From the NCBI GenBank assembly GCA_902805475.1, contig CADCSX010000012.1, forward strand, positions 806,001 to 870,000: 64,000 nucleotides of DNA, read 5' to 3'. This DNA comes from Entonaema liquescens. Taxonomy: Eukaryota > Ascomycota > Sordariomycetes > Xylariales > Xylariaceae. Below are positions 1-11,874 of this stretch, piece by piece (the stretch's first letter is position 1; each line of letters starts with the position of its first letter). A program made the position numbers and the translations under genes. The notes under the pieces were generated by a model, which saw only the letters and a program-made list of their open reading frames with translations, searched no databases and was not told the DNA's origin.

Positions 1-2978
1 CAGCTTGATGTTACAAGCCGAGAGGGGAATCAGATACAAGCAGGTGAGTAGGTAAAAGTTGTTATCCATCAACTGTCGTGTATCTACACGTAGTAGTGAA
101 GTAATAAGAAAGCACTTCCCTTGCTCGTTAGATATTTCATATTTCTATTGCGATCACGTAGTGGAGTAAGAAGTATGAAAGCAATAAATCTCATCAGTTG
201 CAGCGAATTTATCCTTGGTTCTATCAACATGAGCCGCCTTTTCGCCACTTGTAGTTAGGTCTAAAGTTCGTTTGAGGATGTTGGAACTCCATGGGTGATG
301 GAGGCAAGCGCTCGGTTCGTGACCGCACGGACAGGTTTCGGCGCTATGACCGAATGTCCGAAAGCGATACTCTTATTCGCAGACCGAAACCTATGTCTGT
401 TACCGTTACTACCCGGTATAATTTTAGTTACATTTTCTTTATATAAACACGTATAGAGCACTATTTGCCTTATCATATTCTTACCGATTTTACGAATTCC
501 ATTAAGCTGTCATTCCCCAAGAGGTGTATCTCTTGATAACAGTGTCTGTCAACACATCATGTGTCTTGAAGTGTGTCTAAAGCCGTGGCTATTTTAAGCC
601 TCCCGCTTCTGAAGTCTGAATAACAAACTTTTTTTTTAAAAAAAAAAAACCTTTGTAAGAGTATAAGTGGACATGATCAGGGGATAAGACGACATATGAT
701 GCAAGTTTGAGTTAACATGATAACTCTGTAGAAGACATGAGATATCCATGCAGCCTGCATGATCAGGTTCAGATACCATGAATCCTGTAGGAGGGTGCAG
801 CGGTTCCTACATACGACTGTAGACGAACATGGAGCTCGACGTCAGGTTTAGCATAGCTTTCACGATCAAACACGGCGATGATCTGTGCACCACAATATGT
901 GTCAGGATAAGGCTTGCGGGTAAACCCCTGGGCGAACTACCTGAGAATATGGAAGTACCCGGTTTCTGATTTCTGGTTGCGATGGGTCGGCCCCGAGAAG
1001 GTGTTTTATTCATTTGGGCCTGAGCCCTCACGCGGCAACGTACTGTAGGACCCGTGGGGTCGGTATCTCGACAAGCAGTCCCAATTTACACAGGCCGCGT
1101 GGGTAAGCTACGTAAGGGTATTCGTCAGCAGAAAATCACGCGGTACATGGTAGGTTGCGGCTGTACTTAGTATGAGGATAGTTGGCGCGAACCAGGTTCG
1201 GAAGTGTAAATCCTACCAGATTTGGAACTTGTATGGTTTCTTGCTTACTGTGTGCAACGCTGCAGAGTTACTGGGGAACCAACGTCTCCCGATGACACTC
1301 GGACATGCTACGATTAGTGTGGGGCTTCAGCCGTACGGCTGCGGTGTAGCTACCGGGGAGGGGTGCCGAAACCGTGTTATGTTCAAATAGCTCTTGCAAG
1401 CCAAGTCGATTGACTATTGCCAAGTTGATGCGTGCCGGCTTGGCGGTGTGAGCAAAGTCATGGCAATGTTGTTGATGGCCAAGGAACAATTCCCTCCTTG
1501 GCTCCCTCCTTGGCTAGCGATTTATTCGTGTTAGTTTCTAATGGGCTCTGAACCCCCAATTATTCCACATAGCGGCCGAGCCGGGCTCCGGTCGGAGGAA
1601 TCTAAAACCTGTAGACAGTATAAATTAAGAAGGATCGTGACAACTTCAGCTCCACCCCCGGAACCCCGTGGGGTGGCATAAGATTCTTATTTACACTACG
1701 CGCATGACGATCCATTGAATTGAATTCATACCAACCGCCTCTGGCTAAGCGCTTTTGCACTACCGTTTTATCTGATCGGAATCTGCTCCACCTATGAAGC
1801 CAATAGTTTGTCTCGGAGTATAGCTTGGCTGGCAGCCTACCTAGTTACAAATCTGAGAACGGTGCTGCTAAATAACCTGACTTTGACCTCATTCCGCAGA
1901 TATATGTACCTAGAGAGGTATGGAAGGTTTCTGCTTGAGAGAGTATTTGAGATAGGATTTTTGTCCTTCAAAAGTCCCCCTTTCCCAATTTGTGGTCGTT
2001 GTCCGCAAAAGCCATAAGTGACGCTGTGCTATTGCCAATCTCTAGGTAGTGTGACACTATCCCCTTTTCCCCGAGGCAGCACAGCTTTCCTTCGGCACGA
2101 TATCCGATTCCTCAAACAAAAGAGGCCTTGGACCTTCCACTGAGGGGTCTTGCGGACGAATCTGTCTCCGGCTGATTATGCGTTTTTCATCCCTTTTTTC
2201 TTCGTCACCAATAAAGCACCTTTCCTCCAACAGTATTACCCAAGCGATCAAGTTTTCATCCCCTTTGGTCGAGGGCCTAGCTTAGCATTCTTGTAAGCTG
2301 ACGTATTTATGGCATGCTCGGTGATTACGACAGGAGTTTGATAGCATTTAGTTGGCTCGAGGTCGTGCGTTGAACTCACGAAGTAAAATATATCCAGAAC
2401 TTAATATTTTTACTCCGATGTCGGTAGATCCATTTGTAGCTTCAGCGCTTTCGGGGCTTCTTCCAAAGAGTTCTTGCATTGACAAGGAGAAAAATAAACA
2501 TAGTGTGACTCATGGTACCATAGAGCCTACTAAATGAATCACCTGCTCACCTATCCTTATTTAATAGGTGCGCCGACTTTGCCATCGCACCTACATATAG
2601 CCGAGCCTAGCAAGATAATGCGAGTTAAAATGAGATGATTATATAGTGGCGACGGCGGTCAGCTTACTAAATGATAGGTAAGGAGCTTAGCGGTGAGTAC
2701 AAGTAATACAAACCGGGCATCTAGGAATAAAGTAATATTGGACATGAGACACGAGTGTATATGATGATTTTACCGTGCTGGTGCGGCTGGCTGGGATCGC
2801 ATAGGCGACTGAGGATTCGGGACGTTAGCTTTGACTGAGGCCCTCGATACTTGGCAGATAGAAATGGGATGGGCATTATAAGTAATTGTATCACCAGTCT
2901 ATGTTATACGTAATAGACTCTACTCTGATGCCGGAATCGACGAATATTCTGTAGCTTTGAGTCTATTGATTATCTAGT
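1..2978. other. Gene-empty left flank
   Basis: I find no convincing gene here. Open frames are all under 80 codons, lack splice-supported continuation and resemble no family I know. An adjoining T run and A run sits near 630-650. The stretch borders the biosynthetic cluster on its regulator side. A decayed gene or mobile element cannot be excluded by eye, but no terminal repeats or transposase motifs were seen. Confidence 0.5.
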
Positions 2979-4220
2979 CTACGGATTAACGTCGAGCGCC
3001 CATTCGGTCTTCTCGAGTATCGAAACTATGTGTTTCAGCCGGCTTTTGAGGTTTCTTGCAACGTCTAGTAGCCACTTTAGGTTAAGCTTGGCCGACTCTG
3101 GCATTTCTAATGTCCCCGAGCCCATGAAGTCCTTGTCTTGGTGACTTCGAACAAGGTCGTCAAAGCCGGCCACAAGTGAGTCCACATTCCGTGCGACGTT
3201 CAAAATAACGAGACGCTTGAAATTTCTGTCCTCCTCGTCAGATAGTTGATAGATGCCGAGTGTAAAGCGGACAGCTTCGGTTCCAGTGTTGCGAATAAAG
3301 GCTGCGGGATTTTTGGTTATGGCGCAGAGCACGCTAACCTGACGTTGGTGCAGCATGGCGAGGTTCATGAGGCGTGGACAGCCGCCATCGCAATGACTAC
3401 ATGCGAGGTAATTTGTTATATGTACTGCGATGTCCTGAAACGCTTGCAGGACCCTGTCAAGGCCCGTCTTCGTCGGCTCCTTGGTGACACATTCCATACG
3501 GGCCAGGCAGGTTTGACTTGTAAAGTAGCAATAGCAGGAGTGATTTTGTGACAGGGCGGCATTTGAGTGGTTGTCAATGTCAAATCGGAACGGACTCATA
3601 GACGGACCTGGTGACGTGAGGCTACCCATGATGTTCGTAGAATGAGGGGTGTGGTGACCGCGTTGGATAGACTCATCTAGCAAGAATGCCTGTGCAAAAG
3701 AATCCATGTTCATCTATAGAATATGAGTACTTGTTAAGCGTGTACGACTGAGGCTACTTACAGATGGAGAATGCAAAGGATCTTGATGGTTTAATGGTTG
3801 TGTGGTTGTGAAAGACACCATATCGCCGAAGTCTGAAATACTATCCGGGATTGACGAACGGGCACTTGACGAAGAACGGGAGTCAGGCTGGCTAAGAGCT
3901 TGGTAGGATGCTGTTTGTTGAGGAGCATCATTAAACTCGTGAACGCTGGCTTTCCGTTTGCCCCGGCGTTGAGAAAGACTATAGACACAGGCCGAGGAAT
4001 CCGATGAGCAAGCACAACGCTGACATGGCGAGCCCCCACTACACTTAACCCGCGACTTTTTGCAGGGGTTGCAGGAAGAACAATATTTTTGTCGGGAGCC
4101 GTTCGCGCCGGAAGACCCAACAGTAGTCCCGGAGGCGGCAGGGGACCGAACCGGAGCGTGTTGGACGCCGGAATTCCACTGCCCGACGTAAGAGCTAGGT
4201 ATCTCCCGGGAATTGACCAT
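2979..4220 (-). CDS. AflR-type Zn2Cys6 transcription factor, probable cluster regulator
   Basis: The model has two exons, 4220-3762 and 3713-2979, split by a 48-bp intron with donor GTAAGT and acceptor TATAG in phase 0. It gives about 397 aa. The zinc cluster lies near residues 47-82, with spacing C-x2-C-x6-C followed by C-x2-C and a basic RRGKRKA linker, the layout of aflatoxin regulator AflR. A Ser-rich stretch follows, then a C-terminal region with paired Cys (SHCDGGCP) typical of AflR C-terminal domains. It should act in the nucleus and bind TCG-N5-CGA sites. Four such sites lie in the three bidirectional promoters of the neighbouring cluster and none was seen in its own upstream region. 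The pathway-specific role is inferred from position and motif match; the family call is strong. Confidence 0.87.
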
Positions 4221-5101
4221 CGGAACTGAATATTTAGGTATGGGGTTTATATGTCGTGTTGTCTAAGTAATATAATTGTCATGGAGAATTAAGAATAACT
4301 ATTCGATGTAATGGCGATGCCACAGTGTTTTGTCCCAAGCGGTCGGGAAGAAAGGTAATAGTTGAAGAAAGTATACAAAATACATTAAAATACATTATAT
4401 AGTGGAGCTAACATGGGTTGTTAACCAATAGCAATAATCTGACATAAACACTGTACCTACAATTAATAAATGTTGGTCTTTATTCTTTATCAATTTACTG
4501 CTTGTTAGTGGCGCAGGCTTGAATTTAGAGATGTGAAACTGGTTGACGTAATTAATTTGTTTGGTCGAACGGCACAAGGAATATATTCCCTATTCCCTAT
4601 GCGGCTAGTATTCGGTTAGCCGCCTCATCTCTCTTGGCTTACAGTTTATCATAGGTTACGTTCTACGATCAATATATCACGCCATATAAGTCACCGTATA
4701 ACTCCGGACTTACTATGGGGTTTATACCTGTTACATCCTAGATCATCACAAACTCTTATCCAACTATCCAACAGCAACCTTGTAGGTAAACTCAACCTAG
4801 TCAGTACATACCTAGGTACCTTAGTTATACGTATGTATGTACCTAAGTTGCTAAGCTAAACTAGCTTACATACGGCAAAATTACCCGCATCCCGCTCGGC
4901 CGTTGCTAGCTCCCGTCTGACTATCAGGGAAGGGAATCCTGACTAGGGACCGAATCCATCTTCGCACTTTCTAACCTCAACTTCTGGTTGGCTGTTATTC
5001 CTTCTCAAGTCATTCACCACCATAAACAAGCTCATTGCCCACTAACAAGCTTTGACCAATGATACACACACACACACGGAAACATGACCTTTATACATAT
5101 G
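4221..5101. other. Intergenic, regulator 5' side to NRPS 3' end
   Basis: About 0.9 kb, AT-rich, without a supported gene. It must hold the promoter of the regulator and the 3' end of the NRPS transcript. It carries overlapping TACCTAGGTACC-type motifs near 4785-4850, and no TCG-N5-CGA site was seen. Confidence 0.55.
5064..5077. repeat. (AC)7 dinucleotide microsatellite
   Basis: Seven AC units in a row just downstream of the NRPS stop codon. This is a simple repeat with no further interpretation. Confidence 0.9.
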
Positions 5102-8100
5102 TCAGGATGTGTCAGAGCTACAGCCTAGCAGCATCTCGATCTGTTCTGTTAGTAATGTGCCGACCTTAATCATAAATCCTTCTTCCATTTCCGGTAGCCT
5201 ATACTCGAGGCATACGTGCAGATGCTCATCAGTTTCCCATGCACGAACCATAACATCAACCTTGTTACCTACGTTGGCAATCAATTACTAAATTTAACCA
5301 AAGAGGAGCACTTACCGGCCATGGGTCTATGAGATCGACCAGTTCGACTATTATACCACCTCGCCTATATCGTGGCCTAACGCCTTTCTGGAAATTGGTG
5401 GCGGTGTTAAACAGAGTCCTGCCCATCATGTCCACCCCAGCCTGCTTTGCAGCGGTGAGGCATCCTACAGCATGTGTAAGGCTATGTATCCGCTGTTCCT
5501 GTACGCTGCGTAGCATCTGCGACCACGTACTCGAGCAGGGACTGCATGTGGCATGGGAAAGGTCTATAGAACTGACCACGAGGTTAATACCTGGGCCCAT
5601 TGACAGGTGGGTAGCAGGGTCTAGATCCCGGCCAGAAACTATATTACCGAATACCGGAGCCTCGGCCCCCGAGGTTTGCTGCAGAACCCGGGCCCAGGCC
5701 AGGTCAAGAAGGGCGGCAAGTTGTATACCAGTTTCCAGGGTACCACGTCTTGAAAACGGTTCTAGTGTGAGGACACCTCTAGAAAAATGCCCGACGGCAC
5801 CTCCTGAAACCACGCTATCGCTATTACCCCCTGATGGGCTTTGCAGAATACATGGGGTAACACGGTTGAATACAGATTCAACCCAGTATGCTTCATGTAC
5901 CGGATGTGTTGCCCTCCGTGATTTCGAGGCGTAAGTCCTGAACGATGTACTAGGTGGGTCGTGTGTAAGTGCGGTAGCGTCTAACCCACAGGCCAGTTCG
6001 TTTAACAGCAAAGACATACTTTGACCGTCAATAAGAGCATGGTGAATATTCAGCACGCACTTGATACTGCCATCTTCGGCTTTTGAAACATCGAGATGCT
6101 GCTGAATAGTGTTGGATAATCCCGGGGAGTCCAGGAAATCCTTACGGCTGGCTTTGTCTACCAAGCAAACCGTTTTACGGGACTTGGGAAGCATAACGAG
6201 CCTGGTTCGTAACACATCGTGTCTTGACACCAGACGGTGCCAAACATTCAGTACCTGACCTACCTCGAGCTTTCGAGTAGTTGATCCGAGTCGGAAGGTA
6301 TATTGTAGGTGAAACTCATAACCGGTAGTCGTATATGCAGAATGCATCCGATGCTGCATAGGCGATGCAATATACAAACATTCGACCTCGCTATCCAACT
6401 TGCTCTCTAGGATATTAGCGTCATACTGGGATAACTGAAGTTCCGCAGTGACTTCTCTTAGATTATAGTCTAATGCTTGTTGTGAAAGCTTAACAGCAGA
6501 ATGTAAATCCTGCCAGATGTTCGTGATCCATGGTTTTAATCCTTGGGACTGTTCCATCCGACTATCGAAAGTGCAGGAGGTGAGAACCCTATTAGCTGAA
6601 ATTTCAAGGTTTACATTGATAAAACCCCCGGAACTAGTACGAAAGTCTCCGGCTTTGCTTGAGGGCCCGTCAATATTGTCCAGCATGGCCCACTCTTGCA
6701 CGTCATCCTCCTGCTCTCGAATGCGAACATGGACAAGGAGGTCGGCGGGTCTTGTATTATTGGGGGGGAATTGGACTAGCTCTTCATTCGGCAGATCCCA
6801 AATGGTCTCTTGCATTTTCTGATGGATTTTCAATCTTAAACTTGACCATTTTGGATCAGTTTCGGGAGTCCGGCCCAAGTCAAAATCCCAGGTGGTCGTG
6901 TTGAAGTTGCCTACAGCACGCTCAAACTCGGAAGGGCGCTTCGTCTCGAATACAACACGAACAGACGACTGCCCTCCAAATTCGCTGGAAAATGATCTTA
7001 AGGTTTGAAATATAGCGATTTCAGCTACTGTCTCCGTATCCTTCACAAATAAGGCTTCCGTCGTATCAAGGTCTGTAAGTGTAGAAGAGACAGTTGTGTC
7101 GAGTCGAAGCTCATCCCACGAAATCCCCCCGAACCTAGGAATTTTCTGGTTCTTTTCCTGTTCTCCAATGTTAGACCCTTCGGCTGCAAAGTTAGACTTG
7201 CACAACTCCCATATTCCATGAGGCGGCGAGGTCGGTGGGAGTTTTTCGGCTATGGCTCGATCGAGATCACGCAATATTACCATCCAGGATGCCGAGTCGA
7301 TGAATAAAGGATGGGCCACAACGAACATCCACATATAATGGTCGAAGCGATATATGTCAGCTGAGAAAATAGGGCCGTCAAACACATCTAATGAACATAT
7401 AGCCTCGCTTTCAATCTCAGTAACTTGACGCTGACTCAGATTACAGTAAAGTGAAGTTTGAAAACGATACTTAGCATCTGAACTAAGGGAGATGGCATTT
7501 TTAGACTCCCGCTCAATTCTAGCAGTGCACATTGGATGCGCTCGCACGAGGTCGTCGAATACCGATTTAATGCGTGCAAGCGGAACCTCCATCTTGAGCT
7601 GCATTCGTCTCCAAGTCCGCATATTTCGGAGTTCCTCTGGAGTATGTCCTTGCATCGCTTGTGACTGTCCAGGAGTGAGAGAAACAGTTTTAGATAGTTT
7701 TTTCCCTTCCCCTTCCGACTTCCCTTTTCCTAGGTGAGCACAGACCCTCTGACATAACCTGCCAAACGTCCTGCACTGAATGACGTCCTGGACCGATATC
7801 TCAATGCCGGCTCTACGGCATTTTGATACCAAGGTAATGGAGACGAGCGAGTCGCCTCCAAGTTGGAAGAAAGACGAAGTGTCTTGCAGCTTGTCCGCCG
7901 AGATATCTAGTAGGGAGAGCCATATCGCCCGCATTTTTTGCACAGCGGTTTTCTCAGCCGGGGTAGTGGGTTCGAAGCTCGTGGTGGGAGCAGATGTCAA
8001 TTCACCCGTCTCATCCCTGCCTTTGACAACCTCATACACTTTGGCAAGCTCGTCCCTGAGGTCTTCATTAACCGATTCTAGGACTTGTCTTAAGGCCTTG

Positions 8101-11100
8101 CGGTCAAGCTTTCCCGAGTTATTCAGTGGCATTTGATCAACAACACCCCAAAATGCAGGAATCATGTAGCTCGGAACCTGAGAGGAGAGCTGCCGACACA
8201 TGTGTACTAGCATATCCATCCTACTAGAGTCGAGTCTGAGGCGCATCTCTATTGGTCCATTTCTACCAAAGTTGGTTTGTAATCCCGCGAAGCATACCAC
8301 ACACACGAGTTGCGCTTTCAGCAGTCCGGATTTCGGAACAGCCACTTGGACGGCCAATCCTTCGAATTGCGTCGACAAGCGGTTTTCTATCTCACCAAGT
8401 TCGATGCGGTTACCGCGTAATTTGATCTGATTGTCCTTCCTACCGAGCAAGTGAAGTGTGCCGTCCTGATTATAGTACCCGAGGTCGCCGGTCTTGTAGA
8501 TTCGTCTAGAAGGCGACTCGGGCTGGAATTCCTGGAGCCATTGGCATTCAACGAATGCTGCATCTGTCGCTTCCTTGTTGTTCAGATAGCCGTCAGCTAG
8601 ACTAGGACCCGAGCAGACGATCTCGCCTGCGAATCCAATCGGAAGGAGCTTTTCATGGTCATTTGGATCTACGATCCAATTGGTACTCCCGCATTGCCTC
8701 CCGATAAAAGAAGGGCGATCATGCGGCCGCATAGGTCTAGCGATGGTACAGTAAATGCACCCTTCTGTTGGACCGTAGGCATTAATCAGCTGAACTTTGG
8801 GTGCCCACGTTGAAATTAAAGTAGGGTTGGAAGCTTCTCCGACAAGGATAACCGTCTTCAATGAGGGTACCTGCTGAGGCGACAACGTTTGTAAAACACT
8901 CGGGGTGAGCTGAGCACAGTTTGCATCGAGGGATCTGACCGCTTCTGGTAAATTATCTAGGCGCTGAGTGTCGCTCGGTATGCATACCATACCCCCATGA
9001 CACAAGACCTGAATACTTTCGCTGATACTGGGGTCAAACGTATGATTAGAGAATTGCAGCGATCTCATTGAGCTGTCACATCCGAGCGCCTGACCCTGTC
9101 TCAAGATTGCATTGCTCAAGGCGCCATGACTGATCATCACCCCTTTTGGTTTCCCAGTGGATCCGGATGTGAAAAGAACGTATGCCAAACTGTCCAGTGA
9201 GATCGGTAGGTTCTGAGGATATGTGATATTATGGTAGTCTTTTACGACTTGCTCTGGCACGAAGGTCTTTTGTCCGTGTTGGGCCATTCGAGATTCATAT
9301 TTTACCGAGCAGACTGAATTCCTTACGTTGGCGATTCGGAGAACTTCTGATATTCGGTCTTCCGGATGTGAGACATCTATGGGTATCCAAGCAGCTCCCG
9401 ACATAAGTATGCCGAGTATTGATACCATTACCCATTTGGACTTCTCCGAGCACATCGCGACTATCGCCCCCTGACCTATACCATTGTTGCGAAGGCAATA
9501 AGCCAACTTGATTGCTTCTGATTTGAGCTGTTCATAAGTAAATGTACCGTCCCAGGCACGAACAGCTTGGCTTGTTGGTCTTTGTGAGCACTGCTCCAGG
9601 AAGAGTTCTACGCATGATCTTGACGTCCCAAACATATACTCTGAATTCCAGCGCCTGATGATGGACGTGTCCATATCGCTCAAGTATCGAAGAGATTCTA
9701 ACGAGTCATTCGGGCGCATACATAACTCTTCAACGATCTGCTTATATTGAGATGCAAGGTTTTGTATATAGTCAGTTTGTACTGCTCCAATATCGTACCT
9801 AAGCTGTAATTTCACACCGGTCGGGCTAACGTAGACTTCATTTACAAGAGGGTAGCTGTAAATGAAAGGCTTGCCAACGCCGGGTAGATATTCCATACCC
9901 AAGGACCTTAGATCTTCGACATGACCTTGTGATTCAGGGGCTTGAACGAGTAGAAGATTGTTTATGTAATCCGTACATTGACACTCCGCCGAAAGTCTTT
10001 GGCGAATGTTCTGAAAGCCATACTGTTGATGCGGCATAATGGCAGCCGCTTGCTCTCGAACTTGGTCAAAGAACTGGGATACGGTTTTGCTAAGATCCAG
10101 CACAAGCCTAATGGGCACAGCTGTTATCAGAGGCCCAACAATACTTCGTGTGTTTGCACTCGATCGGCCATCCAAGGTTGCAGCAAAAACAACATCAGAA
10201 TTTCCAGTTCTTCTAGCCAGAAGCAGCGCCCATGCAGCCCGTAGGATAAGAGCTGGGGTAATGCCGGTGACGTTGTTGAAAGGAGCATCAAACTTAACTT
10301 CGACAAGGGATTGGGCGTTATACGATGCTGCTGCTTCTGTGCTGGGGAATTTACTCGGTTCCGCGCCGGAGAGTTGCGATGTCCAGAACTCGTCCGAGAG
10401 GCTAACATCGGATACGGAAAGCTGATGAATAAAGGACGCAAACGTCGGCCTCTCCAAGTCGTCATCCTGATTCGAAGAAAACTTGCTCGCATCATGAATG
10501 AGCGCTCCTAAAGCTGCGGCATCCATGATAGCATGATGCCAAGTCATGATAATGGCGCTGGAGCCCAGCGTCTTGGAGTCTTGGACGATATGGACTCGGA
10601 ATAACTCATCTCCCTCTACAGTATCATGAGCGAGGTCTTCCGAAAGACACGCTTCAAGTGTGCCCTGAAAAACATTCGTTGTACATGGTTTTCTCAGGAC
10701 AGCTTGTAGAACCCCCCATCGTGAGTCCCGCACAATTCTCGTGCGCAAGATCGGGTGTCGCCAGGAAAGATCTCGCCAGAAAGTCTGTAATTGGAGATGA
10801 TTTATGGATGGATCTAAACGATAGGCTAGTTGTGTTAGATAACCATCCGTACCAGCGAGAGATGAAGCGAATAGGGAAATCTGCATGGGAGAGCATGGAT
10901 AAACATCCTCGATTTCCTCAAGATCGACATGACATTTGAGGGCCACGTCGTTTTGTAACGACGTCAAATCCTCGGGCGTGGCACCAAGATAAGATAGAGT
11001 CGAAAATGACGATATAGAATAGGATGTTCCCGTGACCGAGCTGGCGGCTGATGTCGTGCTAGATACGCACGAAGCTAGGGACTCCAATGACGGATTATTG

Positions 11101-11297
11101 AAGAGATCCTCGATTGTGATACTCAGACCCTCCTCTTCGGCAATATCGATGAGTTCAGAGGCAGTCAAGGAATCACCGCCAAGGTCGAAGAAAACATCGT
11201 CATCTTTGATCAGGGTTAATTCCTCGTCGAGAACACGTGCCCAGAGACGTCGTAGCGTATTCAGAGTCTCTGTATCGGCTGGTGCTGGTATTGCCAT
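5102..11297 (-). CDS. Nonribosomal peptide synthetase, T-C-A-T-E*-C
   Basis: Exon 11297-5316 joins exon 5260-5102 across a 55-bp intron (donor GTAAGT) in phase 0. It gives 2046 aa and completes the last domain. T1 near 10-80 has DLGGDSL with Ser43. C1 near 130-540 has intact HHAIMDA at 254-260. The A domain near 560-1075 has FTSGSTGKPKG, NAYGPTE, YKTGDL and NNSGKLDRKAL. T2 has QLGGDSL near 1145-1151. An E-like domain near 1205-1605 reads HPLFIDSASW at 1329-1338, so the second His is Pro. The terminal C domain from about 1640 has intact HHALIDG at 1752-1758. By hand alignment the specificity residues are D-P-S-Q-I-V-A-I-Y, and I cannot name the substrate. T1 has no cognate A domain, so the divergent ligase probably loads it. 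There is no TE or reductase, so release by the final C domain is inferred. Confidence 0.93.
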
Positions 11298-11874
11298 CGT
11301 GAGCCGTCGTTGTTACACTCACAGACGCTGCTAAACCGAGCAAGCGGTCGACGCCACGAGGTCCTAGTTCTTCCATCGTTATTATAGCTCGTCAGTAGGT
11401 ACTTATCGAATGATTGAATTGATTAATAAGTTCGTGTACTCGAATGGGTGATGCCCAGGCTGAGCGCTAAACTAGATCGAATGAGGAATTGAGGAAATGA
11501 AGCGGAGCTTGGACCTGGGGAAGATATATTTGGGGGCTGAATTGTCGCGAAGCGAAACCACCCCTGAGTTACCCGATTAGCACGGTGCTGTCCATTCGTG
11601 GATGTTATTGGCCGATCTCATACAAGCATTGGTCAGATCTCAACCTGCCCATCTTGGCCTCCTCATCCAAACTAGGTAGCTGGGTAGATAGAGGCGAAGA
11701 ATGCAGCGCGCCGCTATCTTATTCGCGTTACTCTCCCAGGGTGAATCAGATAAAGTCGTATACCATCAATACGAAGCAGCATGTTCTCAAATCGGGAGTC
11801 AGGAAAATTCCAACCTACGGGCCATTCATCGATGATTGATATTCATTGATGATTGATTGATCCGATATTACACG
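11298..11874. promoter_or_regulatory. Bidirectional promoter, NRPS / acyl-AMP ligase
   Basis: A 577-bp divergent intergenic region between two start codons, with no supported gene. It contains one TCG-N5-CGA site at 11545-11555 and an AGGTA-type motif near 11395. Co-regulation of the two genes is inferred from the head-to-head layout. Confidence 0.7.
11545..11555. promoter_or_regulatory. TCG-N5-CGA palindrome, candidate AflR-type binding site
   Basis: The sequence reads TCGCGAAGCGA, a perfect match to the palindrome bound by AflR. It lies about 250 bp from the NRPS start and 320 bp from the ligase start. Binding by the cluster's own regulator is inferred. Confidence 0.6.

Noticed and set aside
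1..2978. Possible mobile element or decayed gene in the left flank
   Set aside because: No terminal repeats, target-site duplications or transposase/reverse-transcriptase motifs could be seen.
5329..11334. Plus-strand open frames opposite the NRPS (for example 5329-5934 and 10039-10425)
   Set aside because: They are shadows of the long NRPS frame, with no splice signals or family motifs of their own.
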